From Roseobacter sinensis (GTDB lineage Bacteria > Pseudomonadota > Alphaproteobacteria > Rhodobacterales > Rhodobacteraceae), in NCBI RefSeq assembly GCF_025755255.1, contig NZ_JALIEB010000004.1:186001-250000 (forward strand): DNA of 64,000 nt, read 5' to 3'. Each line of letters starts with the position of its first letter. The stretch's first letter is position 1. Position numbers and translations under genes: made by a program. The notes under the pieces were generated by a model that saw only the letters and a list, made by a program, of their open reading frames with translations, was not told the origin of the DNA and searched no databases. Below, piece by piece: positions 7,169-16,907 of the stretch.

Positions 7169-9942
7169 TCCTTGGCCCTTTCAGCGCCCTCTTCGATGGC
7201 CTCTCGCAGCTTCTTCTCTAGCGAGCGCTGCTTGCTCTCGGAGTAGTACTTCAGGCCGAACATGTCCTTCACGTAGAAGGTATCGACCACCTGCTCGCCG
7301 TAGGTGGCGATCACCGCATTGGCGATGTAGACGTTCGCGGCGGCCAGCGTCCGGGCGAGGTCATAGAGCAGGCCGGGCCGGTCGCGGGTGTCCACCTCGA
7401 TGATCGTGTAGATTTCCGAGCCTTCGTTGTCGAAGGTGATATGCGTGGGCACCTTGAAGGCGCGCTCGCGTTTCTTGACCTTGTCGCGCGATTTCAGCGC
7501 CTCACGGGCCACCACTTCGCCACGCAGGGTCTTTTCGATCATCTGGCGCAGGCGGGGCAGGCGCGCGGCGTCATAGGGGTTCCCTTCGGCGTCCTGGATC
7601 CAATAGGCATCCGTGACCATTCCATCCTTGGTGGTATAGCTGCGCGCATCCACCACATTGGCGCCCACCAGTGCCAGCGCGCCAGCGAGGCGCGCGAAGA
7701 TGCCCGGGTGATCGGCCATGACAAAGCAGGCCCGCGTTGCATCGCGGTCGTCGTCGGGGTGCAGGTCGATGAGGATTTCGCCATCCTTCACGTCTCGGAG
7801 CATCTTGGCGAAAGTGACATGCGCGGTCACATGCAACGCCTGCCAGTAGGGATCGTAGTGTCGCGCGGTTTCGGCCATGAGGTCCCTGCGCGGCCAGTCG
7901 CTGAGCGCCTCTCGTAGCGCCCGCTTGGCCTCGGCGCCGCGGTTCTCGCGGTTGAGGTCCTCCAGCCCGGTCTCCAGCGCCCGCCGTGTTTGCCGGTAGA
8001 GCGCCCGGATCAGCACTGCCTTCCAGTTGTTCCAGGTGTTCGGCCCGACACCGCGGATGTCGCAGACCGTGAGCACGCAGAGCAGGTCGAGCCGCTTGAC
8101 CTCTCTCACCGCCTTGGCGAAGTCGCGCACCGTGCGCGGGTCGGCGATGTCGCGCTTCTGTGCCATGTCGGACATCAGCAGGTGATAGCGCACCAGCCAT
8201 TCCACGGTATCGGTGTCGGCCTTGTTGAGGCCCAGCCGCGGCGCGATCTTGCGGGCCATCTGTGCGCCGAGGATCGAGTGATCCTCCTGCCGACCCTTGC
8301 CGATGTCGTGGATCAGCAAGGCAGTATAGAGCACCTTGCGATCCACCCCATCCTTGAGGATCGAGGAGACGACGGGCAGGTCCTCTTCCAGCTCGCCCTT
8401 CTCGATCTGGGCAAGCGTCTTGATGCACTGGATGATATGCTCATCCACCGTGTAGCTGTGATACATGTTGAACTGCATCATCGCGACGATCGGCTCGAAC
8501 TCAGGGACAAAGGCCGAGAGCACGCCAAGCTCGTTCATGCGCCGCAGCGCCCGCTCCGGGTTGCCGTGCTTGAGCAGCAGGTCAAAGAAAATGCGCTGGG
8601 CTTCGGGCGCAGTGCGCACCTCGTCGTCGATCAGATGCAGGTTCGACTTGATCAGCCGCATCGCGTCCGGGTGGATCAGCATACCTGTCCGCAACGCCTC
8701 TTCAAACAGCCGCAACAGGTTCAGCTTGTCGGACAGAAACGTGGCATCGTTGGCGATGCCGATCCGGTTGTTGACAACCTGATAACCCTCTTTGACCTTG
8801 GGCCGCCGGCGGAAAATCCGTTCGAGGATCGGCTCCGCCTTGACGTGATCAGCTTCCAGTTTGGTCAGGAAAATCCGCGTCAGATCGCCCACTTCGGTGG
8901 CGTGCAGGAAGTAGTCCTGCATGAAGACCTCGACGGCCCGCCGGCCCTTGGTGTCCTCATAGCCCATAGCCTCGGCGACCCGGACCTGCATGTCGAAGGT
9001 CAGTTGCTCCGAGGCGCGATTGTTCAGCAGATGCAGATGACCCCGCACCGCCCAGAGAAAGTCTTCCGCCGCCGCAAAGCCCGCGAACTCCTCCTCGGTG
9101 AATACGCCGATCGGGATGAGGTCGGCGGCGTGATCGACGTTGTGCACATATTTGGCGATCCAGTAGAGCGACTGCAGGTCGCGCAGCCCGCCTTTGCCCT
9201 CCTTGACGTTGGGCTCAACGATATAGCGTTGACCCTGCTTGCGGTGCCGGGTCTCGCGCTCGGCAAGTTTGGCCTCGACAAAGGCGCGCTCCGATCCCGT
9301 GAAGAGATCGCTGCGCAGGCGCTTTGTGAGCGTCGTGGCGAGTCCGGGATCACCTGCAAGGTGCCGCTGTTCCAGCAGCGAGGTGCGGATCGTGAAGTCT
9401 TCGGCTCCGAGGCGAAGGCACTCCTTGATCGTGCGGCTGGCATGGCCGACCTTCAGCTTCAGATCCCAGAGGATGTAGAGCATCGACTCGATCACGCTCT
9501 CGGCCCAGGCGGTGATCTTGTAGGGCGTCAGAAACAGCAGATCCACGTCTGAAAAGGGCGCCATCTCGCCCCGGCCATAGCCACCGACTGCGATCACGGT
9601 GAGATGCTCGCTGGCGGTGGGGTTCGGCTTGGGGTGCAACAGGGTCCAGGCGACATGCAGCGCCGCGGTGACCAGCTGATCCGTCAGATAGGTGTAGGAG
9701 CGTGTCATCGGCCGTGCCGCGAACGGCGCCGCCGCGAAGGCTTCGGCGATGTGCGTCCGGCCCGTCTTTTGACGCGCCTTCAGCAGCGTGACGGCAGCTG
9801 ACCGGATCTCGCCGGGCGAAGACAGCCCCTTCACCGCCGAGGCAAGCTCCCGATCAAAGGCGGCCCGGTCGAAGATCAACTCGGGCGCACAAATCAGCTC
9901 TCCGTTCGGAGGTGCATGGGCCCGCTGTGCTGTCAGGGACAT
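7165..9942 (-). CDS. glnD: Bifunctional uridylyltransferase/uridylyl-removing enzyme
   Basis: GlnD senses glutamine and adds or removes UMP on PII proteins, so it sits at the top of the nitrogen control cascade. The 925-residue product has the nucleotidyltransferase core with GGYGRGEMAPFSDVDLLFL at residues 120-138 (Gly-Gly and two metal Asp). An HD phosphohydrolase domain follows, with HSYTVDEH and then LIHDIGKG near residue 543. Two ACT domains close the protein, at about 730-810 and 840-920; the last includes DTRDRPGLLYDLARTL. All active-site motifs look intact, so both activities are expected. murJ follows directly. Confidence 0.97.
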   Translation of the reverse strand: MSLTAQRAHAPPNGELICAPELIFDRAAFDRELASAVKGLSSPGEIRSAAVTLLKARQKTGRTHIAEAFAAAPFAARPMTRSYTYLTDQLVTAALHVAWTLLHPKPNPTASEHLTVIAVGGYGRGEMAPFSDVDLLFLTPYKITAWAESVIESMLYILWDLKLKVGHASRTIKECLRLGAEDFTIRTSLLEQRHLAGDPGLATTLTKRLRSDLFTGSERAFVEAKLAERETRHRKQGQRYIVEPNVKEGKGGLRDLQSLYWIAKYVHNVDHAADLIPIGVFTEEEFAGFAAAEDFLWAVRGHLHLLNNRASEQLTFDMQVRVAEAMGYEDTKGRRAVEVFMQDYFLHATEVGDLTRIFLTKLEADHVKAEPILERIFRRRPKVKEGYQVVNNRIGIANDATFLSDKLNLLRLFEEALRTGMLIHPDAMRLIKSNLHLIDDEVRTAPEAQRIFFDLLLKHGNPERALRRMNELGVLSAFVPEFEPIVAMMQFNMYHSYTVDEHIIQCIKTLAQIEKGELEEDLPVVSSILKDGVDRKVLYTALLIHDIGKGRQEDHSILGAQMARKIAPRLGLNKADTDTVEWLVRYHLLMSDMAQKRDIADPRTVRDFAKAVREVKRLDLLCVLTVCDIRGVGPNTWNNWKAVLIRALYRQTRRALETGLEDLNRENRGAEAKRALREALSDWPRRDLMAETARHYDPYWQALHVTAHVTFAKMLRDVKDGEILIDLHPDDDRDATRACFVMADHPGIFARLAGALALVGANVVDARSYTTKDGMVTDAYWIQDAEGNPYDAARLPRLRQMIEKTLRGEVVAREALKSRDKVKKRERAFKVPTHITFDNEGSEIYTIIEVDTRDRPGLLYDLARTLAAANVYIANAVIATYGEQVVDTFYVKDMFGLKYYSESKQRSLEKKLREAIEEGAERAKE

Positions 9943-9951
9943 GGTGCCGCC

Positions 9952-11133
9952 TCAGAACCCCGCGCCACCGAAGGATTGCGGGGCAGGGCTCACGATCGTC
10001 ACCTGGGCGTTGTTGATCGTCGCCACGGCGAGGCCGCGCTCGTTCGTACCGTCGGGGCGCAGGCGGAAGATCCCGCTTGCGCCGCGGAACCCGGCGCCCT
10101 GGGTGAGGGCCGCGGGTGTCAGGGCGTTGGGGTTGCCTTGGCTGACAAGCGCGCCGATGGCCGCCACGCCGTCAAAGGCCAGCCCGCCGATGGGGTGCGG
10201 CAGGCTGCCATAGGCATTCTGGTACTGCGCGCTGAAAGTGGCGGAGGCCGCAGGATCGGGTCCGGCGAACCAGCCGCCCTGTACGCCGGGAAGGCTGAGC
10301 GTCTGGGGCGGGATGTCCCACCGGGTCAGGCCCATGAACTGCGCCGTCTGGGAGCTGATGCCCGCCTCGGGCAGCAGTTGCGACAGAAGCGGCAGGGCGC
10401 TGGCGGTGTCGGTCGTCATGAAGACGGCGTCGGCCGCATTGCCTTCAACGGCCGATTTGATCTGCGGGATCGAGGCGATCACATCCTGCTGCGACAAGGC
10501 GTAGCCGACCGTTCCGACGACCGAGCCGCCCTGGGCGTTCACGGCGTTGTTGATCGCATCGCGCCCCTGCGTTCCAGCAGAATCCTGCCCATGTACGATG
10601 ACGAACCGCGATTTGCCCTGCCCTCGGGCGTAGCTCACCATCCGGTCCGCGGTGTTCTGGAAGGTCTGGCCGAGCACGAAGACGTTGCCGCCTGCGATCG
10701 CCGCATTGTTCGAGAACGACAGCACCGTGATGCCGTCGCCCGCCACCGCATTCCCGACCGCATTCGCTGAAGCTGCGTAAACCGGTCCGAGAATGATCTT
10801 GGCGCCTTCGTCGACCGCCTGTTGCGCCCGCGCGGCGGCGGTGGCTGCGTCCCCTGCGGTCTGGTAGACGCGCAGGTCGACACTGGCGCCATTCAGGTCC
10901 CGCATTGCGAGACGCGCCGAGTTTTCAAGGCTTTGTGCCAAGATCTCATCTGTGGTCTGACCGGATCCGCTGGGCACGAGCAAGGCAACCGGCACCGCTT
11001 CACCGGTGTTGATGCTGGGCCCGCCGCCGAAGCCCGCTCCCGGGAGCGTGTCGCAAGCGGCAAGGAGAAGCGCAACGAGCGGGAGCGCGATCAGGTGCGC
11101 GGCCTTGCGGGCGGATGGGAAAACGGCAAACAT
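9952..11133 (-). CDS. Penicillin-binding-protein activator, LpoA-like lipoprotein
   Basis: The 393-residue protein begins with a lipoprotein signal peptide ending LLLAAC, so Cys27 would be lipidated. The rest has the periplasmic type I binding-protein fold: PVALLVPSGSGQTTDEILAQ near the N-terminus and VILGPVYA-like IILGPVYAAS followed by VLSFSNN. This is the architecture of the C-terminal domain of LpoA and of its alphaproteobacterial relatives annotated as penicillin-binding-protein activators. A role in controlling peptidoglycan synthases is inferred from the family. I start at the ATG at 11133 because a TTG six codons upstream adds nothing to the signal peptide. It is divergent from rsmI. 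Confidence 0.85.
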   Translation of the reverse strand: MFAVFPSARKAAHLIALPLVALLLAACDTLPGAGFGGGPSINTGEAVPVALLVPSGSGQTTDEILAQSLENSARLAMRDLNGASVDLRVYQTAGDAATAAARAQQAVDEGAKIILGPVYAASANAVGNAVAGDGITVLSFSNNAAIAGGNVFVLGQTFQNTADRMVSYARGQGKSRFVIVHGQDSAGTQGRDAINNAVNAQGGSVVGTVGYALSQQDVIASIPQIKSAVEGNAADAVFMTTDTASALPLLSQLLPEAGISSQTAQFMGLTRWDIPPQTLSLPGVQGGWFAGPDPAASATFSAQYQNAYGSLPHPIGGLAFDGVAAIGALVSQGNPNALTPAALTQGAGFRGASGIFRLRPDGTNERGLAVATINNAQVTIVSPAPQSFGGAGF

Positions 11134-11215
11134 ATGCGGATACTCCAGCAATCAGAATTCGGGCGCAGATGCGCTTAGGCCGCAATCATAGACGTCACGA
11201 AAGGCGGGTCCAGCG

Positions 11216-12073
11216 TTGAATTTCCAAAAGATAGCCCTGAGCGCAGGCCTCTACTTCGTGGGTGTGCCCATCGGAACCGCGCGCGACATCACGCTGCGGG
11301 CGCTCGACATCCTGGCCGCGGCGGACGTGCTGGCCGCCGAAGACACCCGCAGCTTGCGGCGGCTCCTGGACATTCACGCGGTCCCGCTGGCTGGCCGGGC
11401 GATCGTCGCTTTGCACGACCACAGCAAGACGGCGGTCATCGCCCGGCTGCTGGCCGAGGTGAAGGCGGGGAAATCAGTGGCCTACGCGTCGGAGGCGGGA
11501 ATGCCGCTGATCGCGGACCCCGGCTTCGAGCTCGCGCGGGCAGCGGCGGCGGCCGGCCTGCCGCAGACCTGTGCGCCCGGCCCCTCGGCGGTGCTGACGG
11601 CGCTGGTGCTTGCGGGGTTGCCCACGGACGCCTTTCATTTCGCGGGATTTCCGCCCAACGCGAAGGCCGCCCGCCGGGCCGCTTTCGAGGCGTTGCGGGA
11701 GGTGCCGGGCACGCTCGTCTTCTACGAATCCCCGAAGCGGCTGGCGGCAATGCTTGCGGATGCGGCGGCCGTCCTGGGCGGAGACCGGCAGGCCGCCGTC
11801 TGCCGGGAGCTGACCAAGAAGTTCGAAGAGGTGCGGCGCGGCAGCCTCGCGGAGCTCAGTGCTAGCTATGACGGCAAGGCCGTGAAGGGTGAGCTCGTCG
11901 TTCTGATCGACCGCAACCGTTCAGGTTTTGTTAGCCAAGACGACGTAGAACACGATCTGACCCGGGCCTTGGCGACCATGACCATGCGGGACGCAGTGGA
12001 CATGGTGGCCAAGGCGCATGACGTACCGCGCCGGCAGGTCTATCAGACGGCGCTCGAGTTGACGAAAGGATGA
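11216..12073 (+). CDS. rsmI: 16S rRNA (cytidine(1402)-2'-O)-methyltransferase
   Basis: RsmI 2'-O-methylates C1402 in the decoding centre of 16S rRNA. The 285-residue product has the tetrapyrrole-methylase-like fold with GLYFVGVPIGTARDITLRAL at about residues 12-31, AAEDTRSLRRLLD shortly after, and GPSAVLTALVLAGLPTDAF near residue 122. The C-terminal region carries the expected LTKKFEEVRRG and KGELVVLI blocks. It starts with a TTG (MNFQKIALSAG); other rare starts nearby cannot be excluded. It is four bases upstream of yraN, a conserved pairing next to the divergent LpoA gene. Confidence 0.95.
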   Translation: MNFQKIALSAGLYFVGVPIGTARDITLRALDILAAADVLAAEDTRSLRRLLDIHAVPLAGRAIVALHDHSKTAVIARLLAEVKAGKSVAYASEAGMPLIADPGFELARAAAAAGLPQTCAPGPSAVLTALVLAGLPTDAFHFAGFPPNAKAARRAAFEALREVPGTLVFYESPKRLAAMLADAAAVLGGDRQAAVCRELTKKFEEVRRGSLAELSASYDGKAVKGELVVLIDRNRSGFVSQDDVEHDLTRALATMTMRDAVDMVAKAHDVPRRQVYQTALELTKG

Positions 12074-12077
12074 CGGC

Positions 12078-12458
12078 TTGGGGATGCTCGCACAGCGCGC
12101 CTTGCGCGGACAGGTGGCCTTTCACGCCGGCCATGCCGCCGAAGCGGTGGTTGCGCGCCACTACGAGAGTTTGGGCTACACCGTCGCAGACGTAAGATGG
12201 CGCGGCACGGCGGGGGAGGTCGACCTGATCGTCCGGGACATTGCAGGCCTCGTCTTTGTCGAAGTGAAGAAGAGTGACAGTTTCGATGCCGCTGCAGCTC
12301 GGCTGACGGCGCGGCAGATGCGACGCATCTACACGGCGGCCGAGGAATACCTGGCAGGACAGCCGCTGGGGTCGCTGACCGAGGCGCGCTTTGACGCGGC
12401 TCTGGTCGACGGCACGGGCCGTGTTCAGATCGTCGAAAACGCCTTCGGCGCGCTCTGA
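12078..12458 (+). CDS. yraN: YraN family (UPF0102) nuclease-fold protein
   Basis: The 126-residue protein matches the UPF0102 family in length and motifs: AEAVVARHYESLGY at the N-terminus, then GTAGEVDLIVRD and LVFVEVKKS, which hold the Glu-Asp and Glu-Xaa-Lys positions of a PD-(D/E)XK-type nuclease core. The function of YraN is not established. It follows rsmI by four bases, the same order as in many proteobacteria, and the gshB promoter region follows. Confidence 0.9.
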   Translation: MGMLAQRALRGQVAFHAGHAAEAVVARHYESLGYTVADVRWRGTAGEVDLIVRDIAGLVFVEVKKSDSFDAAAARLTARQMRRIYTAAEEYLAGQPLGSLTEARFDAALVDGTGRVQIVENAFGAL

Positions 12459-12477
12459 TCTTCTGCCTGCGGCACCA

Positions 12478-12506
12478 TTGAACCTTTCTGACAGCTGGGC
12501 CATGTA
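12478..12506 (+). promoter_or_regulatory. Candidate gshB promoter
   Basis: TTGAAC at 12478-12483 and CATGTA at 12501-12506 are separated by 17 bases and lie just upstream of gshB. The match to the vegetative consensus is moderate; this is a sequence-only prediction. Confidence 0.3.
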
Positions 12507-12531
12507 GGGGCGGTCAACGCGAGGAGCCGCC

Positions 12532-13467
12532 ATGAAAATCGCCTTTCAGATGGACCCCATCGGGGACGTCGACATCACCGCAGACAGCTCCTTTCGCCTG
12601 GCCGAAGAAGCGCAGGCGCGCGGCCATGAGTTGTTTTTCTACTCTCCTGACCATCTCGCCTATCAGGAGGGGCGGATCACGGCGCTCGGTCACGATCTGC
12701 GGGTCCAGCGGGTGCAGGGGGACCACGCACAGCTGGGACACGCCCGCGAGGTCGATCTGGCGGAGTTCGACGTGGTGTGGTTGCGGCAGGACCCGCCTTT
12801 CGACATGCACTATATCACGTCGACCCATCTTCTGGATCGGCTCGGCCCGGACACCCTTGTGGTTAACGATCCTTTCTGGGTCCGCAATTATCCCGAAAAG
12901 CTGCTGGTCCTCGATTTTCCCGATCTGACCCCGCCCACGAGCATCGCGCGGGATCTCACGACGATCAGGGCCTTCAAGGAAAAGCACGGCGACATCATCC
13001 TCAAGCCGCTTTACGGCAATGGGGGTGCGGGGGTGTTTCGCCTTGACGTCAATGATCGCAACCTGAGCTCGCTCTACGAGCTCTTCACGGGGTTCTCGCG
13101 CGAGCCGCTGATCGTGCAGAAGTTCCTGCCGGCGGTCTCGAAGGGTGACAAACGTGTCATCCTCGTCGATGGCGACCCGGTCGGGGCCATCAACCGCGTG
13201 CCGGCCGAAGGCGAAACCCGCTCCAACATGCATGTGGGCGGACGACCGGAGAAGATCGGCCTGACCGACCGCGACCGCGAGATCTGTGCCGCAATCGGGC
13301 CCTTGCTGAAGGAGAAGGGCCAGATCTTTGTGGGGATCGATGTGATCGGCGACTATCTGACGGAAATCAACGTGACCTCTCCGACCGGCATCCAGGAACT
13401 GGAGCGGTTCGATGGCGTCAACATCGCCGCCCGCATCTGGGAGGTGATCGAGGCGCGCGCCGGTTAG
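12532..13467 (+). CDS. gshB: Glutathione synthase
   Basis: Joins gamma-glutamylcysteine and glycine with ATP to make glutathione. The 311-residue protein begins [20 protein letters not shown], the typical start of bacterial GshB, and has the ATP-grasp segment [18 protein letters not shown] near residues 157-174 and [15 protein letters not shown] near the C-terminus, which holds the metal- and glutathione-binding residues. A GAGGAG Shine-Dalgarno-like stretch precedes the ATG. Its stop codon overlaps that of the convergent yifB gene. The GST gene beyond yifB may use its product, but the link is not operonic. Confidence 0.97.
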   Translation: MKIAFQMDPIGDVDITADSSFRLAEEAQARGHELFFYSPDHLAYQEGRITALGHDLRVQRVQGDHAQLGHAREVDLAEFDVVWLRQDPPFDMHYITSTHLLDRLGPDTLVVNDPFWVRNYPEKLLVLDFPDLTPPTSIARDLTTIRAFKEKHGDIILKPLYGNGGAGVFRLDVNDRNLSSLYELFTGFSREPLIVQKFLPAVSKGDKRVILVDGDPVGAINRVPAEGETRSNMHVGGRPEKIGLTDRDREICAAIGPLLKEKGQIFVGIDVIGDYLTEINVTSPTGIQELERFDGVNIAARIWEVIEARAG

Positions 13468-14978
13468 GCGTCTGCCGGGCTCGCCAGGCGAAAGCTGATC
13501 GCTTCGGCAATATGCGGTTTGCGCACCTGATCGGAGTGATCCAGATCGGCGATGGTGCGGGCGACGCGCATCACGCGATGGTAACCGCGGGCGGACAGGT
13601 TGAACCGTTCAGCGGCGCGCAGCAGTAGATCGCGGCCTTCCGCGTCCGGGCGGGCGACCTCTTCCAGGGCCTCGCCTGCGGCTTCGGCATTCGAGCGCAT
13701 GTCGGGCCGCTCCGCAAAGCGGGTCTGTTGAACCGCCTGCGCCGCGGCGACCCGGGCGGCGACCGCGCTGGAGGTCTCGCCAGTGGCCGGCAGATCGAGA
13801 TCGCTGTAGGCGACCGGCGGCACATCCACGCGCAGATCGAAGCGATCCATCAGCGGCCCGGAGATGCGGCCCAGATAATCTGTGCCGCAGTGGGGTACGC
13901 GGGCGCAGGCGCGTTCGGGATCGGACAGATAGCCGCATCGGCAGGGGTTGGCGGCCGCGACGAGCATGAAGCGGCAGGGGTAGCGGACATGCGCGTTGGC
14001 GCGGGAGATCATGACTTCGCCGGTTTCGATCGGCTGTCGCAGGGTTTCGAGCACGTTGCGCTGGTACTCGGGGAATTCGTCCATAAAGAGCACGCCATTG
14101 TGCGCCAGCGACACCTCGCCAGGCTTGGCCATGCGACCGCCGCCGATCATCGCGGCCATGGACGAGGTGTGGTGCGGGTCGCGAAACGGCCTGTCGCGGG
14201 TGATGCCGCCCTCGTCCAGGAGGCCGGCCACGGAATGCACCATAGAGGTCTCCAAGGCTTCCATCGCCGTCATCGGCGGCAGGATACCGGGCAGGCGCTG
14301 CGCCAGCATGGACTTTCCCGATCCGGGCGTTCCCACGAAGATCAGATGGTGCCGCCCGGCGGCGGCGATCTCCAAGGCGCGTTTGGCGCGCTCCTGCCCT
14401 TTGACCTCCGACAAGTCCTTTGTTTCTGCCCGCGTTTCCACCTGGCCCGGGGCCGCCTGCTGCAGAGGCACCTGGCCGGTGAAGTGGCGCACCACATCGC
14501 CCAGCGTGCGAGCGGCGATCACACGTGCGTCGCTGACCCAGGCCGCTTCCTTTCCGCAGGCTTCGGGGCAGAGCAGACCGAAGCCCTCTGTGGCCGCTGT
14601 CATGGCCGCGGGCAGCGCGCCGTTGACAGGGACGATCTTGCCGTCGAGCGAGAGCTCTCCGAGGGCCACGACGGATTGTGTGATGTCCTGCGGAATGATC
14701 TCGAGCGCGGCCAGCAGCGAGACCGCAATGGGCAGGTCGAAGTGGCTTCCCTCTTTTGGCAGGTCCGCCGGGCTGAGATTGATCGTCACCTTCTTCGAGG
14801 GAAAGGCGATGGCCATGCAGGACAGCGCAGCGCGCACCCGTTCCTTGGCCTCGGACACGGCCTTGTCGGGCAAGCCCACGATACTGAACGCGGGCAGACC
14901 TGGAGAGAGCGAGCACTGGACTTCGACAAGACAGGCCTCAATCCCGCGAAAGGCGACCGAATGGGCAAGAGCAACCAC
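13464..14978 (-). CDS. YifB family Mg chelatase-like AAA ATPase (ComM homologue)
   Basis: The 504-residue protein has the three parts of YifB/ComM: an N-terminal ChlI/Lon-protease-like domain ([20 protein letters not shown]), a central AAA+ domain with Walker [20 protein letters not shown] and a zinc-finger-like [17 protein letters not shown] segment, and a C-terminal Mg-chelatase lid. ComM is a hexameric helicase that promotes branch migration during natural transformation in Vibrio and Acinetobacter; a role in integrating foreign DNA is an inference here. The start is GTG at 14978, well placed after AGGAGG. That ribosome-binding site lies inside a hairpin described separately. Confidence 0.92.
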   Translation of the reverse strand: MVALAHSVAFRGIEACLVEVQCSLSPGLPAFSIVGLPDKAVSEAKERVRAALSCMAIAFPSKKVTINLSPADLPKEGSHFDLPIAVSLLAALEIIPQDITQSVVALGELSLDGKIVPVNGALPAAMTAATEGFGLLCPEACGKEAAWVSDARVIAARTLGDVVRHFTGQVPLQQAAPGQVETRAETKDLSEVKGQERAKRALEIAAAGRHHLIFVGTPGSGKSMLAQRLPGILPPMTAMEALETSMVHSVAGLLDEGGITRDRPFRDPHHTSSMAAMIGGGRMAKPGEVSLAHNGVLFMDEFPEYQRNVLETLRQPIETGEVMISRANAHVRYPCRFMLVAAANPCRCGYLSDPERACARVPHCGTDYLGRISGPLMDRFDLRVDVPPVAYSDLDLPATGETSSAVAARVAAAQAVQQTRFAERPDMRSNAEAAGEALEEVARPDAEGRDLLLRAAERFNLSARGYHRVMRVARTIADLDHSDQVRKPHIAEAISFRLASPADA

Positions 14979-14982
14979 GAAA

Positions 14983-15022
14983 ACCCCTCCTGACTAACGT
15001 GGTTAATCGGTACGTCAGGGGT
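14983..15022 (-). terminator. Hairpin between GST and yifB that contains the yifB ribosome-binding site
   Basis: On the minus strand, ACCCCTGAC pairs with GTCAG..GGGG across a 19-20 base loop, and the stem is followed at once by TTTT. The second arm contains AGGAGG, the ribosome-binding site of the GTG start of yifB. The structure looks like an intrinsic terminator for the upstream GST gene, and if read through it would mask yifB translation initiation. Confidence 0.5.
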
Positions 15023-15034
15023 GTTTACGAAAGG

Positions 15035-15730
15035 TTAATCCCCGCGCGTCTCGGCAGGCCAGTCCGCGAGGGTGCAATTCGTCGGATAGGGAAAGGGGTC
15101 GTAGGTCACTTTCAGTGCCTCCGCCCGCCATGCCCGGAAGGCCGGATCCTCAATGGTTTGGACGCAATAGGCGCGGTTCTGTGCCGATACGGGCAGATCG
15201 TAGCCGATAATCCGCGCCGCAACCGGGGCAAAGAATACGTCGACAAGCGAATAGGAGCCCATGATCCAACCCTCCGTCGCGCCGGACATGGCACGGGCGC
15301 TGGCCCAGACCTCTTGGAGCCGCGTCAGATCGGCGGCCAGCGCCGGGGAGACCTCGAAGCGCTGATTGACGTGATGCAACTGCATCGGACAGGTCTCGCG
15401 CAGCGCCGAAAATCCGCTGGCCATTTCGGCGCACAACCACCGCGCCCGGCTGCGCAGCGCCGGCGGTTTCGGCCAGAGCCCGGCCTCGGGATGCCTCTCG
15501 GCCAGTGTCTCCGCCATCGCCAGTGTCTCGCCGATGATCTCGCCCTCGGGCGTTTTCAACACGGGCACAAGACGGGCGGGTGCAAGCGGGGCCAGATCGT
15601 CGGCCATCGTGCCGCTGTAAAGCCCGACCAGATGGGTCCGGTGGGGCAGCGCGAATTTCTCCAGCATCAGCCAGCCCCGGAGGGACCAGCTGGAGAACAG
15701 GCGGTCGCCGATGTAAAGATCGTAGGTCAT
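15035..15730 (-). CDS. Glutathione S-transferase family protein
   Basis: The 231-residue protein has the thioredoxin-like N-terminal domain with LYIGDRLFSSWSLRGWLMLE, where the Ser-Xaa-Trp-Ser region supplies the catalytic serine, and the conserved cis-proline block KTPEGEIIGETLAMAETLAE that binds the gamma-glutamyl group. An all-helical C-terminal domain follows. The Ser-Trp-Ser pattern is seen in zeta- and omega-like bacterial GSTs. Substrate unknown. It lies upstream of yifB on the same strand. Confidence 0.88.
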   Translation of the reverse strand: MTYDLYIGDRLFSSWSLRGWLMLEKFALPHRTHLVGLYSGTMADDLAPLAPARLVPVLKTPEGEIIGETLAMAETLAERHPEAGLWPKPPALRSRARWLCAEMASGFSALRETCPMQLHHVNQRFEVSPALAADLTRLQEVWASARAMSGATEGWIMGSYSLVDVFFAPVAARIIGYDLPVSAQNRAYCVQTIEDPAFRAWRAEALKVTYDPFPYPTNCTLADWPAETRGD

Positions 15731-15790
15731 GACGCGCAGGTTAGCCGCGGCCCGGGTGCGACATCAAACGACCATTTGTGACCGTGGCGA

Positions 15791-16372
15791 TCACGGACGG
15801 TGATTGATCTGGTGCACGGTGGTCTCGGCCCCGGCAAAAACGATCCGGGTGCAGGACAGATTGTCGATGGAATGCGAGAGCGCCTCAAAGGGGGTGACCC
15901 CGAGCCCGCGCTGCACCTGGGTGAGGATGACCCCGATATGCGCGGTCGCGATGATGTGCGCATCGGGGTGCGCGGCCGTCAGCGCATCGACGCAGGCATT
16001 GATGCGTCGCGCTGCGGCATTCCAGCTTTCGCCCTCGGGGGGGGCAACATCTCCGGGCGTTTCCCAGTAGGCGCGGCTCAGCTCCGGATCACGCTGTGCG
16101 ACGTCGGAGAAATGCAGGCCGTCCCAGGCGCCGAAATGAAACTCGCGCAGGGCCGATGTGTCAGCCAGCCGCGCGTGCCCCGGCGCTTGTATGGCGTCGG
16201 CCGTGGCCGAGGCGCGGATCAGGTCCGATGAAACCAGCAGAGCCTGATCGGGCAGGTGGTCCCGCAGCTTTGCCACCTGCGCGGTGTCCGACAGATCGGC
16301 AGGCACGTCACGCCAGCCGACCAGCGCTTTTTCATGCGTAGGCCCGTGCCGCACCCAATGCCAGACCGTCAT
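15791..16372 (-). CDS. Histidine phosphatase family protein, probable alpha-ribazole phosphatase (CobC-like)
   Basis: The 193-residue protein has the phosphoglycerate-mutase-like motif VRHGPT near residue 7 with the phosphohistidine, a conserved Glu in LREFHFGAWDG near residue 88, and a second catalytic His in ATAHIGVI. The family includes many phosphatases, but the gene overlaps cobU by four bases (ATGA), so dephosphorylation of alpha-ribazole 5'-phosphate in cobalamin nucleotide-loop assembly is the likeliest role. That assignment rests on the neighbour. Confidence 0.8.
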   Translation of the reverse strand: MTVWHWVRHGPTHEKALVGWRDVPADLSDTAQVAKLRDHLPDQALLVSSDLIRASATADAIQAPGHARLADTSALREFHFGAWDGLHFSDVAQRDPELSRAYWETPGDVAPPEGESWNAAARRINACVDALTAAHPDAHIIATAHIGVILTQVQRGLGVTPFEALSHSIDNLSCTRIVFAGAETTVHQINHRP

Positions 16373-16890
16373 GGCAACGTCCCCTTCATGACGATCGGAA
16401 GCCCTGCGCTCACCTGAACCGCGAGATCGGCCTCTGCTGCAAGCGCGATGTTCAACCGACCCTGCGCCTCGCGAAACCTGCGCGCCAGCGCGTTCTCGGG
16501 CACAATGCCGTGGCCGACCTCATTCGAGACGATCACGACTGGTGCTGCGCAGTCGTGCAAGGCAGAGAGGAGATCGGCCTGACCTTCCGCTATGTCGCGC
16601 CCGTCCATGATTAGGTTCGTCAGCCACATCGTGGCGCAGTCGATCAGCACGGCCTGGCCCGAGGTGAGCTGTGACAGAACCGGGTGAAGTTCGATTTGTG
16701 CCTCAAAATTCAGCCAGCGGTCACTTCTGCGCGATCTGTGCAGTTCTACGCGCATTTTTATTTCGTCGTCAAAGACCCGCGATGTGGCAAGGTAAACAGG
16801 TTCTAAAGCACTGCTTAACAAAAGGTTTTCTGCCCAGACTGATTTCCCGGAGGCTGCACCTCCTAGAACGAAAGTCAGTTTTGGCAACAT
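16369..16890 (-). CDS. cobU: Adenosylcobinamide kinase / adenosylcobinamide-phosphate guanylyltransferase
   Basis: Phosphorylates adenosylcobinamide and then attaches GMP, activating it for the nucleotide-loop steps of vitamin B12 synthesis and salvage. The 173-residue product starts MLPKLTFVLGGAASGKSVWAE, with the P-loop GGAASGKS close to the N-terminus as in CobU/CobP. The conserved IVSNEVGHGIVPENALARRF segment lies at about 120-140, and the guanylylated His is in the early RVFDDEIKMRVELHRSRR region. I use the ATG at 16890; upstream extension would add a long unsupported N-terminus across the rpoH promoter region. I see no cobalamin riboswitch upstream. Confidence 0.93.
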   Translation of the reverse strand: MLPKLTFVLGGAASGKSVWAENLLLSSALEPVYLATSRVFDDEIKMRVELHRSRRSDRWLNFEAQIELHPVLSQLTSGQAVLIDCATMWLTNLIMDGRDIAEGQADLLSALHDCAAPVVIVSNEVGHGIVPENALARRFREAQGRLNIALAAEADLAVQVSAGLPIVMKGTLP

Positions 16891-16907
16891 TTTATAAACC
16901 TTTGAGG

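Noticed and set aside
7990-9552. 520-codon plus-strand frame opposite glnD
   Set aside because: glnD covers the region with all its motifs. The antisense product is low-complexity and matches nothing.
16369-16890. Cobalamin riboswitch before cobU
   Set aside because: The 97-base gap to rpoH lacks a B12-box-like sequence and is too short for a full cobalamin aptamer.
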